DNA from: Actinomyces mediterranea
GTDB lineage: Bacteria; Actinomycetota; Actinomycetes; Actinomycetales; Actinomycetaceae
Reading direction: 5' to 3'
DNA: 64,000 bases
Assembly (NCBI RefSeq): GCF_900155595.1
Contig: NZ_FTPB01000003.1
Span: 321,344 to 385,343 of the forward strand
Each line of letters opens with the position of its first letter. The stretch's first letter is position 1. The notes below the pieces were generated by a model. It was not told the origin of the DNA. It worked only from the letters and a program-made list of their open reading frames with translations, and made no database searches. The translations under genes were made by a program, and so were the position numbers. Positions 18,416 through 26,147 of the stretch are shown here, piece after piece.

Positions 18416-20182
18416 TCATCGGGCGGTGGCGCGCAGGCGTACCGCTTCCGAATACTCTTTGGCAGCGCGGTACCAGATGTAGAGCCAATCCCCCACCGGG
18501 TTGCCCATCGCTGCCTTGTACATCGCCCATACGTACCAGTACCAGCCGACGAGTGCGACGGCTGCAAGACAATGACCCTTCTCGGCCTCGGTCGCCTCAC
18601 GACCGAAGTACAGCGGGAGGATGTCGAGCGTCTCCTCGACCAGGTATCCCGATCCCTGGGCGATGAAGTTGCCGATGTCGCACATCGGGTCGCCCATCGC
18701 CGCATACTCCCAGTCGATGAGGCGCATCTCGTCCCCCCGCACGAGGAGGTTGGGGCCGTAGAAGTCGTTGTGGCACAGAACGGGCTCCCCGGCGCTCGTG
18801 CGCATCTGCGCAGCGATGGAGCCGATCTGGTCGGCGAGGGAGTCGAAGTCCCGCGGGAGCGGGTAGTGGATGTCCGCGAGGGTTTTGGCGATCTTCATCC
18901 CCTCGTCGAAGAAGTCGAAACTCCATGGCGAGGTCGCACCGCTCGTATGCAGAGTACGGACCATCTGAAGCGCTCGGGCGACTTGAGCGCGATCGGAGTA
19001 GTCGAGTTCCGAACAGCCGTCGATGAAGCGGGAGATCTTCCACCCCTCGTCGGGATCCTCGTGAACGAAGGTGTCGTCGAGTCCGAGTTCAGCGGCGACC
19101 TTCAGCGCGTGGGCCTCGGCCCGACGGTTGATGATCTCATTCGTGCCATTGCCCGGGTGACGGTAGATGTATTTGACGCCTTTCGCGGTGAAGAATGTCG
19201 ACAGGTTCGTCAGCCCCGCTTTGATGGGTGTGACATCTGAGATCTCCTCGCGCGCGCAGTCGAGGGTCTCGCAGATGTTGTCGAGGATCCGCGAGTCGAC
19301 GTTGGCGAAGAAGTCCGAATCGAAGGCGACGAGGTCGGTGAGGTAGTCGAATTCTCGGATCGTATCGGCCTCACGGGCCCTCATGACCATGTGCAGTTCC
19401 GTCGCATGGTCGCCGAAGATCTGCTCCCACAGTTTGCCGACGGTTTCCGGACGGTCGTACTCCTCCTCCAGGATCTTCAGGTAGCGCCGCGCGAATTCTC
19501 GATCGATGTAGGCGGGGCCTCGCAGTTGATAGGCGTCGACTCCGCCCGCCCCGATGCCGAGGATACGGTTCTTGCCGTCAACGTCGAGGACCATCTTCTT
19601 CGTCGCATCGACGAGGACCGCCGATGCGTAGGACTCGAAGTTGTACAACGAGAAGACGTTCTTCGTGTAATACTCGTCTGAGCAGAGGATGTAGGTGTTG
19701 CCCAGCAGTTCTTTCGCGCACCACAGGGACGAGTGATTGTTGCGCGTCGCATAGGCGGGGTTGACGATGATTTTCACGCCGAATTCATCTTCGAGGTAGA
19801 AGAAGGCCTCCTTCATATAGCCGACGACGACGGAGACGTCGTCGATGCCGGCCTCCCTGAGCTGACGGATCTGTCGCTCGATGAGGATCTCGCCGCGAAC
19901 CTCGAACATCGCCTTGGGCCGTTCGAAGGACAAAGGGGCGAATCTGGTGGCGGCCCCTGCGGCGAGGATCACGGCGTTGTCGACCCGGTACGGGGCGAGT
20001 GCACTCGTCCCCTTGGCGGTCAGCACACGATCCTCGTCGAGGTAGCCGAGTGTGAGGAGCTCGTTAAAGGCCTTGTTCACAGATCCGAGGGAGATGCCCG
20101 CATTCATGGCCATGTCCCTCTGAGTGAGGGCGCCTCCCGCAGAGCAGGACTTGAGCACCTCGAACTGGTATCGGTTGAGCAT
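18416..20182 (-). CDS. Three-domain protein: winged helix, LicC-like cytidylyltransferase and LicA-like kinase (copy 2)
   Basis: 588 residues from ATG 20182, preceded by AGGTGG. The same layout as the copy at 11.6-13.4 kb: winged helix 3-60 (LTQRDMAMNAGISLGSVNKAF), nucleotidyltransferase about 67-305 (NAVILAAGAATRF, ERPKAMFEVRGE, CSDEYYTKN), kinase about 315-588 with CHNDFYGPN (H471, N472, D473) and RLIDWEYAAM (D490). Identity between the copies is clear but moderate, so they are old paralogues. It heads an operon with an ethanolamine-type permease, so its kinase may prefer ethanolamine. That is inference. Its promoter carries a strong palindrome. Confidence 0.9.
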   Translation of the reverse strand: MLNRYQFEVLKSCSAGGALTQRDMAMNAGISLGSVNKAFNELLTLGYLDEDRVLTAKGTSALAPYRVDNAVILAAGAATRFAPLSFERPKAMFEVRGEILIERQIRQLREAGIDDVSVVVGYMKEAFFYLEDEFGVKIIVNPAYATRNNHSSLWCAKELLGNTYILCSDEYYTKNVFSLYNFESYASAVLVDATKKMVLDVDGKNRILGIGAGGVDAYQLRGPAYIDREFARRYLKILEEEYDRPETVGKLWEQIFGDHATELHMVMRAREADTIREFDYLTDLVAFDSDFFANVDSRILDNICETLDCAREEISDVTPIKAGLTNLSTFFTAKGVKYIYRHPGNGTNEIINRRAEAHALKVAAELGLDDTFVHEDPDEGWKISRFIDGCSELDYSDRAQVARALQMVRTLHTSGATSPWSFDFFDEGMKIAKTLADIHYPLPRDFDSLADQIGSIAAQMRTSAGEPVLCHNDFYGPNLLVRGDEMRLIDWEYAAMGDPMCDIGNFIAQGSGYLVEETLDILPLYFGREATEAEKGHCLAAVALVGWYWYVWAMYKAAMGNPVGDWLYIWYRAAKEYSEAVRLRATAR

Positions 20183-20191
20183 GACACCACC

Positions 20192-20236
20192 TGTTCACAT
20201 GTTTACATATTCTATCTGTTCGCGAACAGAGTACAA
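20192..20236 (-). promoter_or_regulatory. Promoter of the second lic operon with a 16-bp palindrome in the spacer
   Basis: On the minus strand: -35 TTGTAC (20236-20231), a spacer of exactly 16 bp that is the perfect palindrome TCTGTTCGCGAACAGA (20230-20215), then -10 TAGAAT (20214-20209). Just downstream an imperfect 16-bp palindrome centred on ACATGT (20192-20207; plus strand TGTTCACATGTTTACA) overlaps the expected transcript start. Such placement is typical of a repressor operator. The obvious candidate is the winged helix of the encoded protein. Confidence 0.65.
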
Positions 20237-20337
20237 CGTCAACACAATGAACGCGAGTATGTCGCCGCGACGTGCCTCACAGTGATTCGATGTTCCCTCG
20301 CCTGCGGGGGAGCGTCCGCACGCGAGGAGCCGCGGGT

Positions 20338-21579
20338 TCACAACCGAGGGCATCTCATGGCGTCGAAGACGATGCGGGCCGCCTCGGCGGAGCTCGCGCG
20401 AGCCGACCGGTGCTCGTCGACCCAGCGGCGCAGTCGGGCGCGATCCCGGCGGGGATCCTCCGCGGGACATGCGGCAGCGGAGCGCATGGCAGCTGCGATC
20501 TGGTCGGCGTCGACATCGACCGCCCAGCCGAGATGCGCATCGAGCACATCCTCACGGGCCGCGCCGCGCCCCGCATAGATGACGGGAGTCCCGCAGGCGA
20601 GGGAGGAGAGGATCTTCGTCGGGTAGGCGTAGTCGTACGCTCCGTGGCGGATCGAGGCGAGTGAGGCGGTCGCCGAGGCGTACCAGTAGCGCGCTTCCTC
20701 GGCGCTCACGGGGTCGTGAAAGATGATGTCACGGACCCCGCGCGCGCGCCTTTTGAGGGACCGCCAGGCCCCGCCCTGTCCGAGGAAGACGAGGCGAGCG
20801 CCCGCAAGATCGGAGCGCACCCGCTCGAAGGCGCTAATGAAGACCTCGGGGGCGAGCCAGTCGGCGACGGTGCCGGCATAGAGGAAGACCGGGCCCCGCG
20901 TCGCTGGGAATCCCCTGGGAGTCGCCCCGGCCCCGTCCTCGTTGATCGGGGCGGAGGCGTCGACGCCGTTGAGGACGACATCGGCGCCGCGCCCCGACAG
21001 GGCGCGCACCCGTTCGGCGACGCCCTCGGAGACGGCGATGACGCGGGACGCGCCGCGCATCGATGCACTCTCCATCCACCGCACCGCGTCGACGACGCAG
21101 GGAGGAGTGCCCTGCGCCCTCGCAGCATCGGAAAGGATGTCGGCGGCGTAGTAGACGTAAGGGGTGCGCCGGATCGCGCAGGCGAGACGAGTCATGAGGC
21201 CCGTCGTCGGCGGCGGCTCATTGACAACGACATCCGCCTTCGACGCCGTCAGGAGTCGGACGAGGAGCGGGAGGTCGAACGACAGGTAGGGCAGATAGCC
21301 GCGCACGGCGCCCGTCGTATCGCGCAGCACTGGACGTCTGTACACATGGATCGAACCGCCCGCCGCAGTCGTTTCCGCCGCCAGTTCGTCGAACTCATCG
21401 GCCTGTTCTCGAAGGCACCGGGGAGGCACCGAGGTGAGGACCACCACCTCGCAGCCCTCGTCCGCCAATGCCCGTGCCAGGGCCGCCAGTCTCAGCGCAG
21501 CCGCGGCCCCTTCGGGGGCGAAGATCCGCGTCGCGATGAGGACACGAGGACGGCGGAGCGCAGGAGTGAACGTGGACAT
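20338..21579 (-). CDS. GT4-like glycosyltransferase
   Basis: 413 residues from ATG 21579 (GGGA upstream). N-terminal GT-B half with RVLIATRIFAPEGAAAALRL, typical of WcaI/GT4 proteins. The C-terminal half has VFLYAGTVADWLAPEVF, RLVFLGQGGAW and YPTKILSSLACGTPVIYAG, the usual donor-binding region. It would add a sugar to a lipid-linked or growing glycan at the cytoplasmic face. Monocistronic on the minus strand and divergent from the flippase gene. Sugar specificity cannot be assigned. Confidence 0.82.
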   Translation of the reverse strand: MSTFTPALRRPRVLIATRIFAPEGAAAALRLAALARALADEGCEVVVLTSVPPRCLREQADEFDELAAETTAAGGSIHVYRRPVLRDTTGAVRGYLPYLSFDLPLLVRLLTASKADVVVNEPPPTTGLMTRLACAIRRTPYVYYAADILSDAARAQGTPPCVVDAVRWMESASMRGASRVIAVSEGVAERVRALSGRGADVVLNGVDASAPINEDGAGATPRGFPATRGPVFLYAGTVADWLAPEVFISAFERVRSDLAGARLVFLGQGGAWRSLKRRARGVRDIIFHDPVSAEEARYWYASATASLASIRHGAYDYAYPTKILSSLACGTPVIYAGRGAAREDVLDAHLGWAVDVDADQIAAAMRSAAACPAEDPRRDRARLRRWVDEHRSARASSAEAARIVFDAMRCPRL

Positions 21580-21645
21580 GTATCCCAGTGTCGCAGAGTC
21601 GTGGCCGGTGCCGCACCCGCCGGGCGGCGCCGGCCCCTAGGAGGA

Positions 21646-21741
21646 CGCGTGCGCGAGGGGCATCGGGCATCGGGCATCGGGCATCCAAGTCTGACTCCGT
21701 GTCTGGGGCTTCTGTGCGCCCGCGTGCGCGAGGGACATCGG
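21646..21741. repeat. Heptanucleotide repeat (CATCGGG x3.6) flanked by a 21-bp near-duplicate
   Basis: CATCGGG occurs three full times from 21661 to 21681, then CATC. A 21-bp sequence CGCGTGCGCGAGGGRCATCGG occurs at 21646-21666 and again at 21721-21741 with one mismatch. The tract lies between divergent glycosyltransferase and flippase genes. It is upstream of, or in the very 5' end of, the flippase gene, depending on which start is used. Slippage of 7 bp would change promoter spacing or reading frame. Confidence 0.85.
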
Positions 21742-21758
21742 ATCGGCACAATGAGGGG

Positions 21759-23057
21759 GTGGATCTTCGACAGCGCGCATGCGGCCTCGTCGGGCGCCAT
21801 CCGGCGCTCGCGCATGTGTCGACGCTGCTGACGGGCACTGTCCTCGCCCAGGTCGTAGTTCTCGTGACGACGCCCGTCATTGGACGGCTCTACTCCCCCG
21901 CCGAAGTCGGCTCCTTCGCGTCTATGCTCGCCATCGCACAGATGGTGGGCACCATCGCCGCACTGCGCTACGACATGGCGATCGTCCTGCCCGAACGAGA
22001 TGACGAGGCCCGACGTCTCCTGCGCCTCGCCCTAGCGGTGGCGGCCCTCGTCTGCGGCCTCGCCGCGCTCATCTGCATCCTCGCCGCGGAACGCATCGCC
22101 GTCTGGCTCCACCATCCCGGCATCGCCCCCTACCTAGGATGGACGGGGATCCTCGCCCTCGCCACCGCCACCGTGAACTCCTGCGCCTATTGGTTGACCC
22201 GGACGACGGACTACCGGGGAATCGCCCGCAACCGCGTCCACCAAACGCTCGCCATTGAGGGAACGCGCATCGCCCTGCCCTTCGCGGGCCTCTCCGGCAT
22301 CCTCGGCCAACTCGGCTCACAGCTCGTGGGCACCATCCTGTCGGCGCTGCTCCTCGCCTCCCGGGCGCGCTCGGGCCTGCGCCGCCCGGGGACCGGGGGC
22401 TCCCCCACCCGGGAACTCGCCCGACGCTACCGGCGAATGCCGCTGCTCAACCTGCCCAACGCCCTCGTCGACGCGGTGCGCATCAATGGGATCACACTCC
22501 TCATCGGCGTGTACTTCTCCGCAGACCCGCAGGGGCAGTTCGCCAAGGCGTGGCTGCTCATGCAGGCGCCCGTCGCCCTCGTGACGAGTGCCGTCTCGCA
22601 GGTGTTCTACCAGAGGTTCGCACGCGCCACCCGCGGCGGCCTCCTCCCCCTCGTCACACGCTCCATCGTTTTCTCCCTCGCCGCGGGCGTCCCCGCCTTC
22701 CTTCTCCTCCTCATCATCGCCCCCTCCGTTTTCCCCTGGTATCTCGGCGCCGAATGGGGCCTGTCGGGCCTCATCGCCCGTGCACTCGTCCCCTGGCTCC
22801 TCCTCACCGTCGTCACCTCCCCGATCTCCACAGTCTTCATCGTGACGGACCGCCAGGCCCTCATGCTCTGCTTCTCCCTCGTCTATGCGGCGGCCCCCCT
22901 CGCTCTCATCTCCTGGCTCGGCGCCTCCGGAGCATCGATCGTCTCGACCGTATGGGCGGTGTCGGGAACAATGACGCTACTCCTCGTGCTTCTCACGTGG
23001 TTGACGCTGCGGGTCGCCGCCTCATGGGACCGCGCCATCGGCAGAGGGCAAGCATGA
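21759..23057 (+). CDS. Wzx-type polysaccharide flippase (MATE/MOP superfamily)
   Basis: About 432 residues from GTG 21759, with 12 or so hydrophobic helices starting at STLLTGTVLAQVVVLVTTPVIGRLYSP. The VIGRLYSPAEVGSFA motif is typical of oligosaccharide flippases of the polysaccharide-synthase family. It would flip undecaprenyl-linked repeat units outward. The frame is open upstream to a GTG at 21588, but that extension is arginine-rich, low in complexity and runs through the heptanucleotide repeat, so I do not accept it. The start is uncertain because the GAGGGG in front abuts the codon. The stop overlaps the next start as ATGA. Confidence 0.85.
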   Translation: MDLRQRACGLVGRHPALAHVSTLLTGTVLAQVVVLVTTPVIGRLYSPAEVGSFASMLAIAQMVGTIAALRYDMAIVLPERDDEARRLLRLALAVAALVCGLAALICILAAERIAVWLHHPGIAPYLGWTGILALATATVNSCAYWLTRTTDYRGIARNRVHQTLAIEGTRIALPFAGLSGILGQLGSQLVGTILSALLLASRARSGLRRPGTGGSPTRELARRYRRMPLLNLPNALVDAVRINGITLLIGVYFSADPQGQFAKAWLLMQAPVALVTSAVSQVFYQRFARATRGGLLPLVTRSIVFSLAAGVPAFLLLLIIAPSVFPWYLGAEWGLSGLIARALVPWLLLTVVTSPISTVFIVTDRQALMLCFSLVYAAAPLALISWLGASGASIVSTVWAVSGTMTLLLVLLTWLTLRVAASWDRAIGRGQA

Positions 23058-24232
23058 GAGTCGCCGTGACGAAGGGCACGCTGTGGGTGCCGCCGACCTA
23101 CTTCGCCCTCCAGCACGCCCTCGCAATGCCCGAGATCGACTGGCGGGTCTTCACCCTGTGCGCGCGCGTGAGCGACCCGGCGGCGCGTCTCGACATCGAC
23201 GAGGCCGTTCCCGGAGCGGAGATCGTTCCGATGCGGCTGCGCACCGTCCTCAAATGGGGGAGGATCCGGGCGATGGCGCGTCGGATCGCAGCATGGGAAC
23301 CGGATCTCATCCATCAGCATCAGGCGACATGGTCGCTGGGGGCCGTCGAGGCGGCGAGACGCACGGGCGCTCCACTCGTGACGACCCTGCACGGCTTCGA
23401 CGCGCATCTCGGCCCCCGGGAAGCGAAAAGGACCCTCTTCGGGCCGACAGGCGCGTGGAACGCCGTGAATCGGACGGCTGCCTTCGCAGAGTCGGATCTG
23501 CTGCTCGCAGTGTCGCGCCACCTCGCCGATACGGCGATACAGGCAGGAGCGGATCCGACAAGGCTCGAGGTCCACTACCAGGGGGTCGACACCGACTGGT
23601 GGACGCCGACGGGGATACGGGGCGACAACGGCGCCGGGGCTCTTGGGAGCACCGGGCCGCGGGGAACGGGCGGCGATGCGCCCATCGTCTTGTTCGTCGG
23701 GGCGCTCTCACGCCTCAAAGGCGTTCCCGAGCTCCTCACCGCCCACGCCGCGCTGTCGGACACACCGCACAGACTCGTCCTCGTCGGCGACGGCCCCCTG
23801 CGGCGCGACGCGAAGGCCGCGGCGACGGCGGATCCGTCGATCAGCGTTGTCGGAGGGCTCGAGCGGACGGATGTGCGCGAGTGGATGCGCGCCGCGAGCG
23901 CTCTCGTCCTTCCGACTCGCACGACGCTCGGCCGAGCGGAGGCTGCGGGGCTCGTCCTCCTCGAGGCCCAGGCCTGTGGCCTGCCCGTCATCGCGAATGC
24001 GGTCGGCGGCGCACCGGAGATGGTCGCGCCCGCCTGCCGGGGCCTCCTCGCCGATGAGACTGACTCGGCCTCCCTGCTCGGAGCGCTCAGGCGAGTACTG
24101 TCGATGAGTGAGGAGGAGCGCACCGAGATGGGGGCGCGCGGACGCGACTGGGTCGTCGCGCAGCGCTCCCTCACCGGGGCGATCGGGCAACTGCGCGACT
24201 ACTACGACCGGGTGCTCGTGCGCGGAGCCTGA
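23054..24232 (+). CDS. GT4-family glycosyltransferase
   Basis: 392 residues from ATG 23054, overlapping the flippase stop (ATGA). N-terminal half with VTKGTLWVPPTYFALQHA and LIHQHQATWSLGAVEAARR, then TTLHGFDAHLGPREAKR. C-terminal half with IVLFVGALSRLKGVPELL, RLVLVGDGPLRRDA and the donor-site acidic motif in GRAEAAGLVLLEAQACGLPVI (ExxxxxxxE). A classical retaining GT-B enzyme that uses an NDP-sugar. Translational coupling to the flippase suggests that it builds the unit this flippase moves. Sugar unknown. Confidence 0.88.
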   Translation: MRVAVTKGTLWVPPTYFALQHALAMPEIDWRVFTLCARVSDPAARLDIDEAVPGAEIVPMRLRTVLKWGRIRAMARRIAAWEPDLIHQHQATWSLGAVEAARRTGAPLVTTLHGFDAHLGPREAKRTLFGPTGAWNAVNRTAAFAESDLLLAVSRHLADTAIQAGADPTRLEVHYQGVDTDWWTPTGIRGDNGAGALGSTGPRGTGGDAPIVLFVGALSRLKGVPELLTAHAALSDTPHRLVLVGDGPLRRDAKAAATADPSISVVGGLERTDVREWMRAASALVLPTRTTLGRAEAAGLVLLEAQACGLPVIANAVGGAPEMVAPACRGLLADETDSASLLGALRRVLSMSEEERTEMGARGRDWVVAQRSLTGAIGQLRDYYDRVLVRGA

Positions 24233-24352
24233 GCACCGGGGCGCGTGCCGTGCGGCGTAAGATCCGTCGTCCCCTGGGCGCGGAGGAGAACAGCCGCGCG
24301 ACCCCGGCGCCTGACTCGCGTCGCGACGCTCAAGACTCACGCCGAATCGCCG

Positions 24353-24358
24353 GTAGAA
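24353..24358 (+). promoter_or_regulatory. Possible -10 box (TAGAAT) upstream of the second licD
   Basis: The 192-bp gap between the preceding glycosyltransferase and licD holds TAGAAT, about 66 nt before the licD ATG. No convincing -35 hexamer is found at 16-18 bp. The gap itself suggests that licD and the two genes behind it have their own promoter. Confidence 0.3.
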
Positions 24359-24424
24359 TGGCATTCATCGCCCGTCCTCGTTCGAGGGGGTGCGCCGCAT
24401 GAAGACCCGCATAGAGGAACCCGC

Positions 24425-25258
24425 ATGACGTCTCTTTCCACTGAGGAGATCAAGTCTGTCGAACTTGACGTCCTCAAGGAGCTCGATCGCATCTGCACTC
24501 AGCATCATCTGACATACTTCCTCGCCTTCGGCACCCTCCTGGGGGCACTCCGCCATCAGGGATTCATTCCGTGGGACGACGACATCGATGTCCAGATGCC
24601 CCGGGAGGATTATGAGAAGTTCTACGCGCTGTGCACGACGAGCGGCGTCCTCTCCGATCGTTTCCGCGTTGTCACTCACCGGGACGAGTCGTCGATCTAC
24701 GGCTTTCTCAAACTCGTCGATACCCGCACGCGAGCAGTCGAGTCCTTCTTGTGCGAGGACCATGCGATCGGCCTGTGGGTCGACGTCTTCCCCCTTGAGC
24801 GCATCGATATGAGCACCCCCGGCATGGAACGATCGATTCGGCGGGCTCAGCGCCTCATCACTCTCCGCGGTCTGGCAGTCAGCACCCCGCGGTATGCGAC
24901 GTCCCCCGCCGCTCGGATCCTCAAGACACTGCTGTATCCGTTCGTGCGCCTCCTCAACCCCTTCGCCATTGCGCGGCGCAGTGAATCATTAGCACTGCGC
25001 CTCAATACCGCTGAGGGCGCGACCGGGTCGACGATCCGCTATGCGCAGATCGTCGACGACGTATCGGATAAGACGTCGTTCACCCGCGAGCAGCTCTTCC
25101 CCCCGCGACGCGCATCTTTCGAGGGCGCGAGTTTCGCCGTGCCGCACCGCGCCGAGGAGGTCCTCGAACAATACTACGGGGACTGGCGCCGGGTTCCGCC
25201 CGCCCGGGAGCGCCCACCCGCTCATCTGCGATCGGTAACGTGGATCGACGGGGAGTGA
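24425..25258 (+). CDS. licD: LicD-family phosphotransferase (copy 2)
   Basis: 277 residues from ATG 24425 with AGAGGA upstream. LicD signature: [15 protein letters not shown] at 33-47, IPWDDDIDV at 48-56, MPREDYEKF. It resembles copy 1 at about 10 kb in the signature but diverges elsewhere, so it probably has another acceptor or donor. Candidate donors are CDP-choline from the first lic operon or CDP-ethanolamine from the second, which lacks its own licD. It is followed at 2 bp by a GT2 gene and then a flippase, so the decorated glycan may be the one exported by that flippase. Confidence 0.9.
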   Translation: MTSLSTEEIKSVELDVLKELDRICTQHHLTYFLAFGTLLGALRHQGFIPWDDDIDVQMPREDYEKFYALCTTSGVLSDRFRVVTHRDESSIYGFLKLVDTRTRAVESFLCEDHAIGLWVDVFPLERIDMSTPGMERSIRRAQRLITLRGLAVSTPRYATSPAARILKTLLYPFVRLLNPFAIARRSESLALRLNTAEGATGSTIRYAQIVDDVSDKTSFTREQLFPPRRASFEGASFAVPHRAEEVLEQYYGDWRRVPPARERPPAHLRSVTWIDGE

Positions 25259-25260
25259 GC

Positions 25261-26139
25261 ATGTCTTCGGCACCGACCCTGTGCATCTTCACCCCCACCT
25301 ACAATCGCGCCTACATCCTCGGGGTCCTGTACGAGACACTCCTCGCGCAGACGAACGGCGACTTCATGTGGCTGATCGTCGATGATGGGTCCACAGACGA
25401 CACGGAATCACTCGTGCGCTCATGGATCGAGGAGAATCGGATCCGCATCGACTACATGAAGAAGGACAATGGGGGCAAGCCCCGGGCGATCAACACCGGC
25501 GTCGAGCGCTGCCCGTGCCCCCTCTTCTTCGTCGTCGACTCCGACGATCACCTCGTCCCCACCGCCGTCGAGCACATTCTCTCCGTCTGGTCCACGATCG
25601 AGGGCGACGACCGGTACGCGGGCATCGTCGCACTGCGGGGAACCGACGAGCACACGCCGATGGTGACGTGGATGCCGCCGGGCGCCCGCGACGTAAAATA
25701 CTGGGATCTCTTCGAAACGATGGGGTTCGCCGGTGACACCTCCCTCATCCACCGCACGGAGGTGCTGCGGCGCTACCCCTACGATGTGGCGCCGGGGGAG
25801 ATCTTCGTCGCTGAGACCAGCGTCTACTACCGCCTCGACGATGAATACGTGATGCTCGCCGATAATACGATCCTCACGATCTGTCACTACCTGCCGGACG
25901 GATTGACTCGTAACTTCTCAGCGAACGCGATGCGCAACCCTATCGGCTACTGGAAGCACAAGCGCTACTGCGCGAGCCGGGCGACCACTCTCACGAGCCG
26001 TGTGCGAGAGACGATCCTCTACATCGTCGGATGCAGGCTCGCCGGCCAGGGAGGAGTCATCGCAATGGCCCCCCATCGGGTCCTCGCGATATTCTGCTAC
26101 GTACCGGCACTCATTGCGCGGTATACCCTTTTCAGATAG
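25261..26139 (+). CDS. GT2 glycosyltransferase
   Basis: 292 residues from ATG 25261, preceded by GGGGAG. GT-A domain: FTPTYNRAYIL near 9-19, LIVDDGSTDDT near 40-50, KPRAINTGV, then the metal-binding FFVVDSDDHLVP near 88-99. The second half contains PGARDVKYWDLFETMGFAGDT and two short hydrophobic stretches near the C-terminus (LAIFCYVPALIARYTLF) that may dock it to the membrane. Sits in the licD - GT2 - flippase series. Sugar and linkage unknown. Confidence 0.88.
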   Translation: MSSAPTLCIFTPTYNRAYILGVLYETLLAQTNGDFMWLIVDDGSTDDTESLVRSWIEENRIRIDYMKKDNGGKPRAINTGVERCPCPLFFVVDSDDHLVPTAVEHILSVWSTIEGDDRYAGIVALRGTDEHTPMVTWMPPGARDVKYWDLFETMGFAGDTSLIHRTEVLRRYPYDVAPGEIFVAETSVYYRLDDEYVMLADNTILTICHYLPDGLTRNFSANAMRNPIGYWKHKRYCASRATTLTSRVRETILYIVGCRLAGQGGVIAMAPHRVLAIFCYVPALIARYTLFR

Positions 26140-26147
26140 GACATGGA

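Noticed and set aside
21588-21758. N-terminal extension of the first flippase from GTG 21588
   Set aside because: Encodes a low-complexity Arg/Ser-rich stretch through the heptanucleotide tract and is unlike flippase N-termini.
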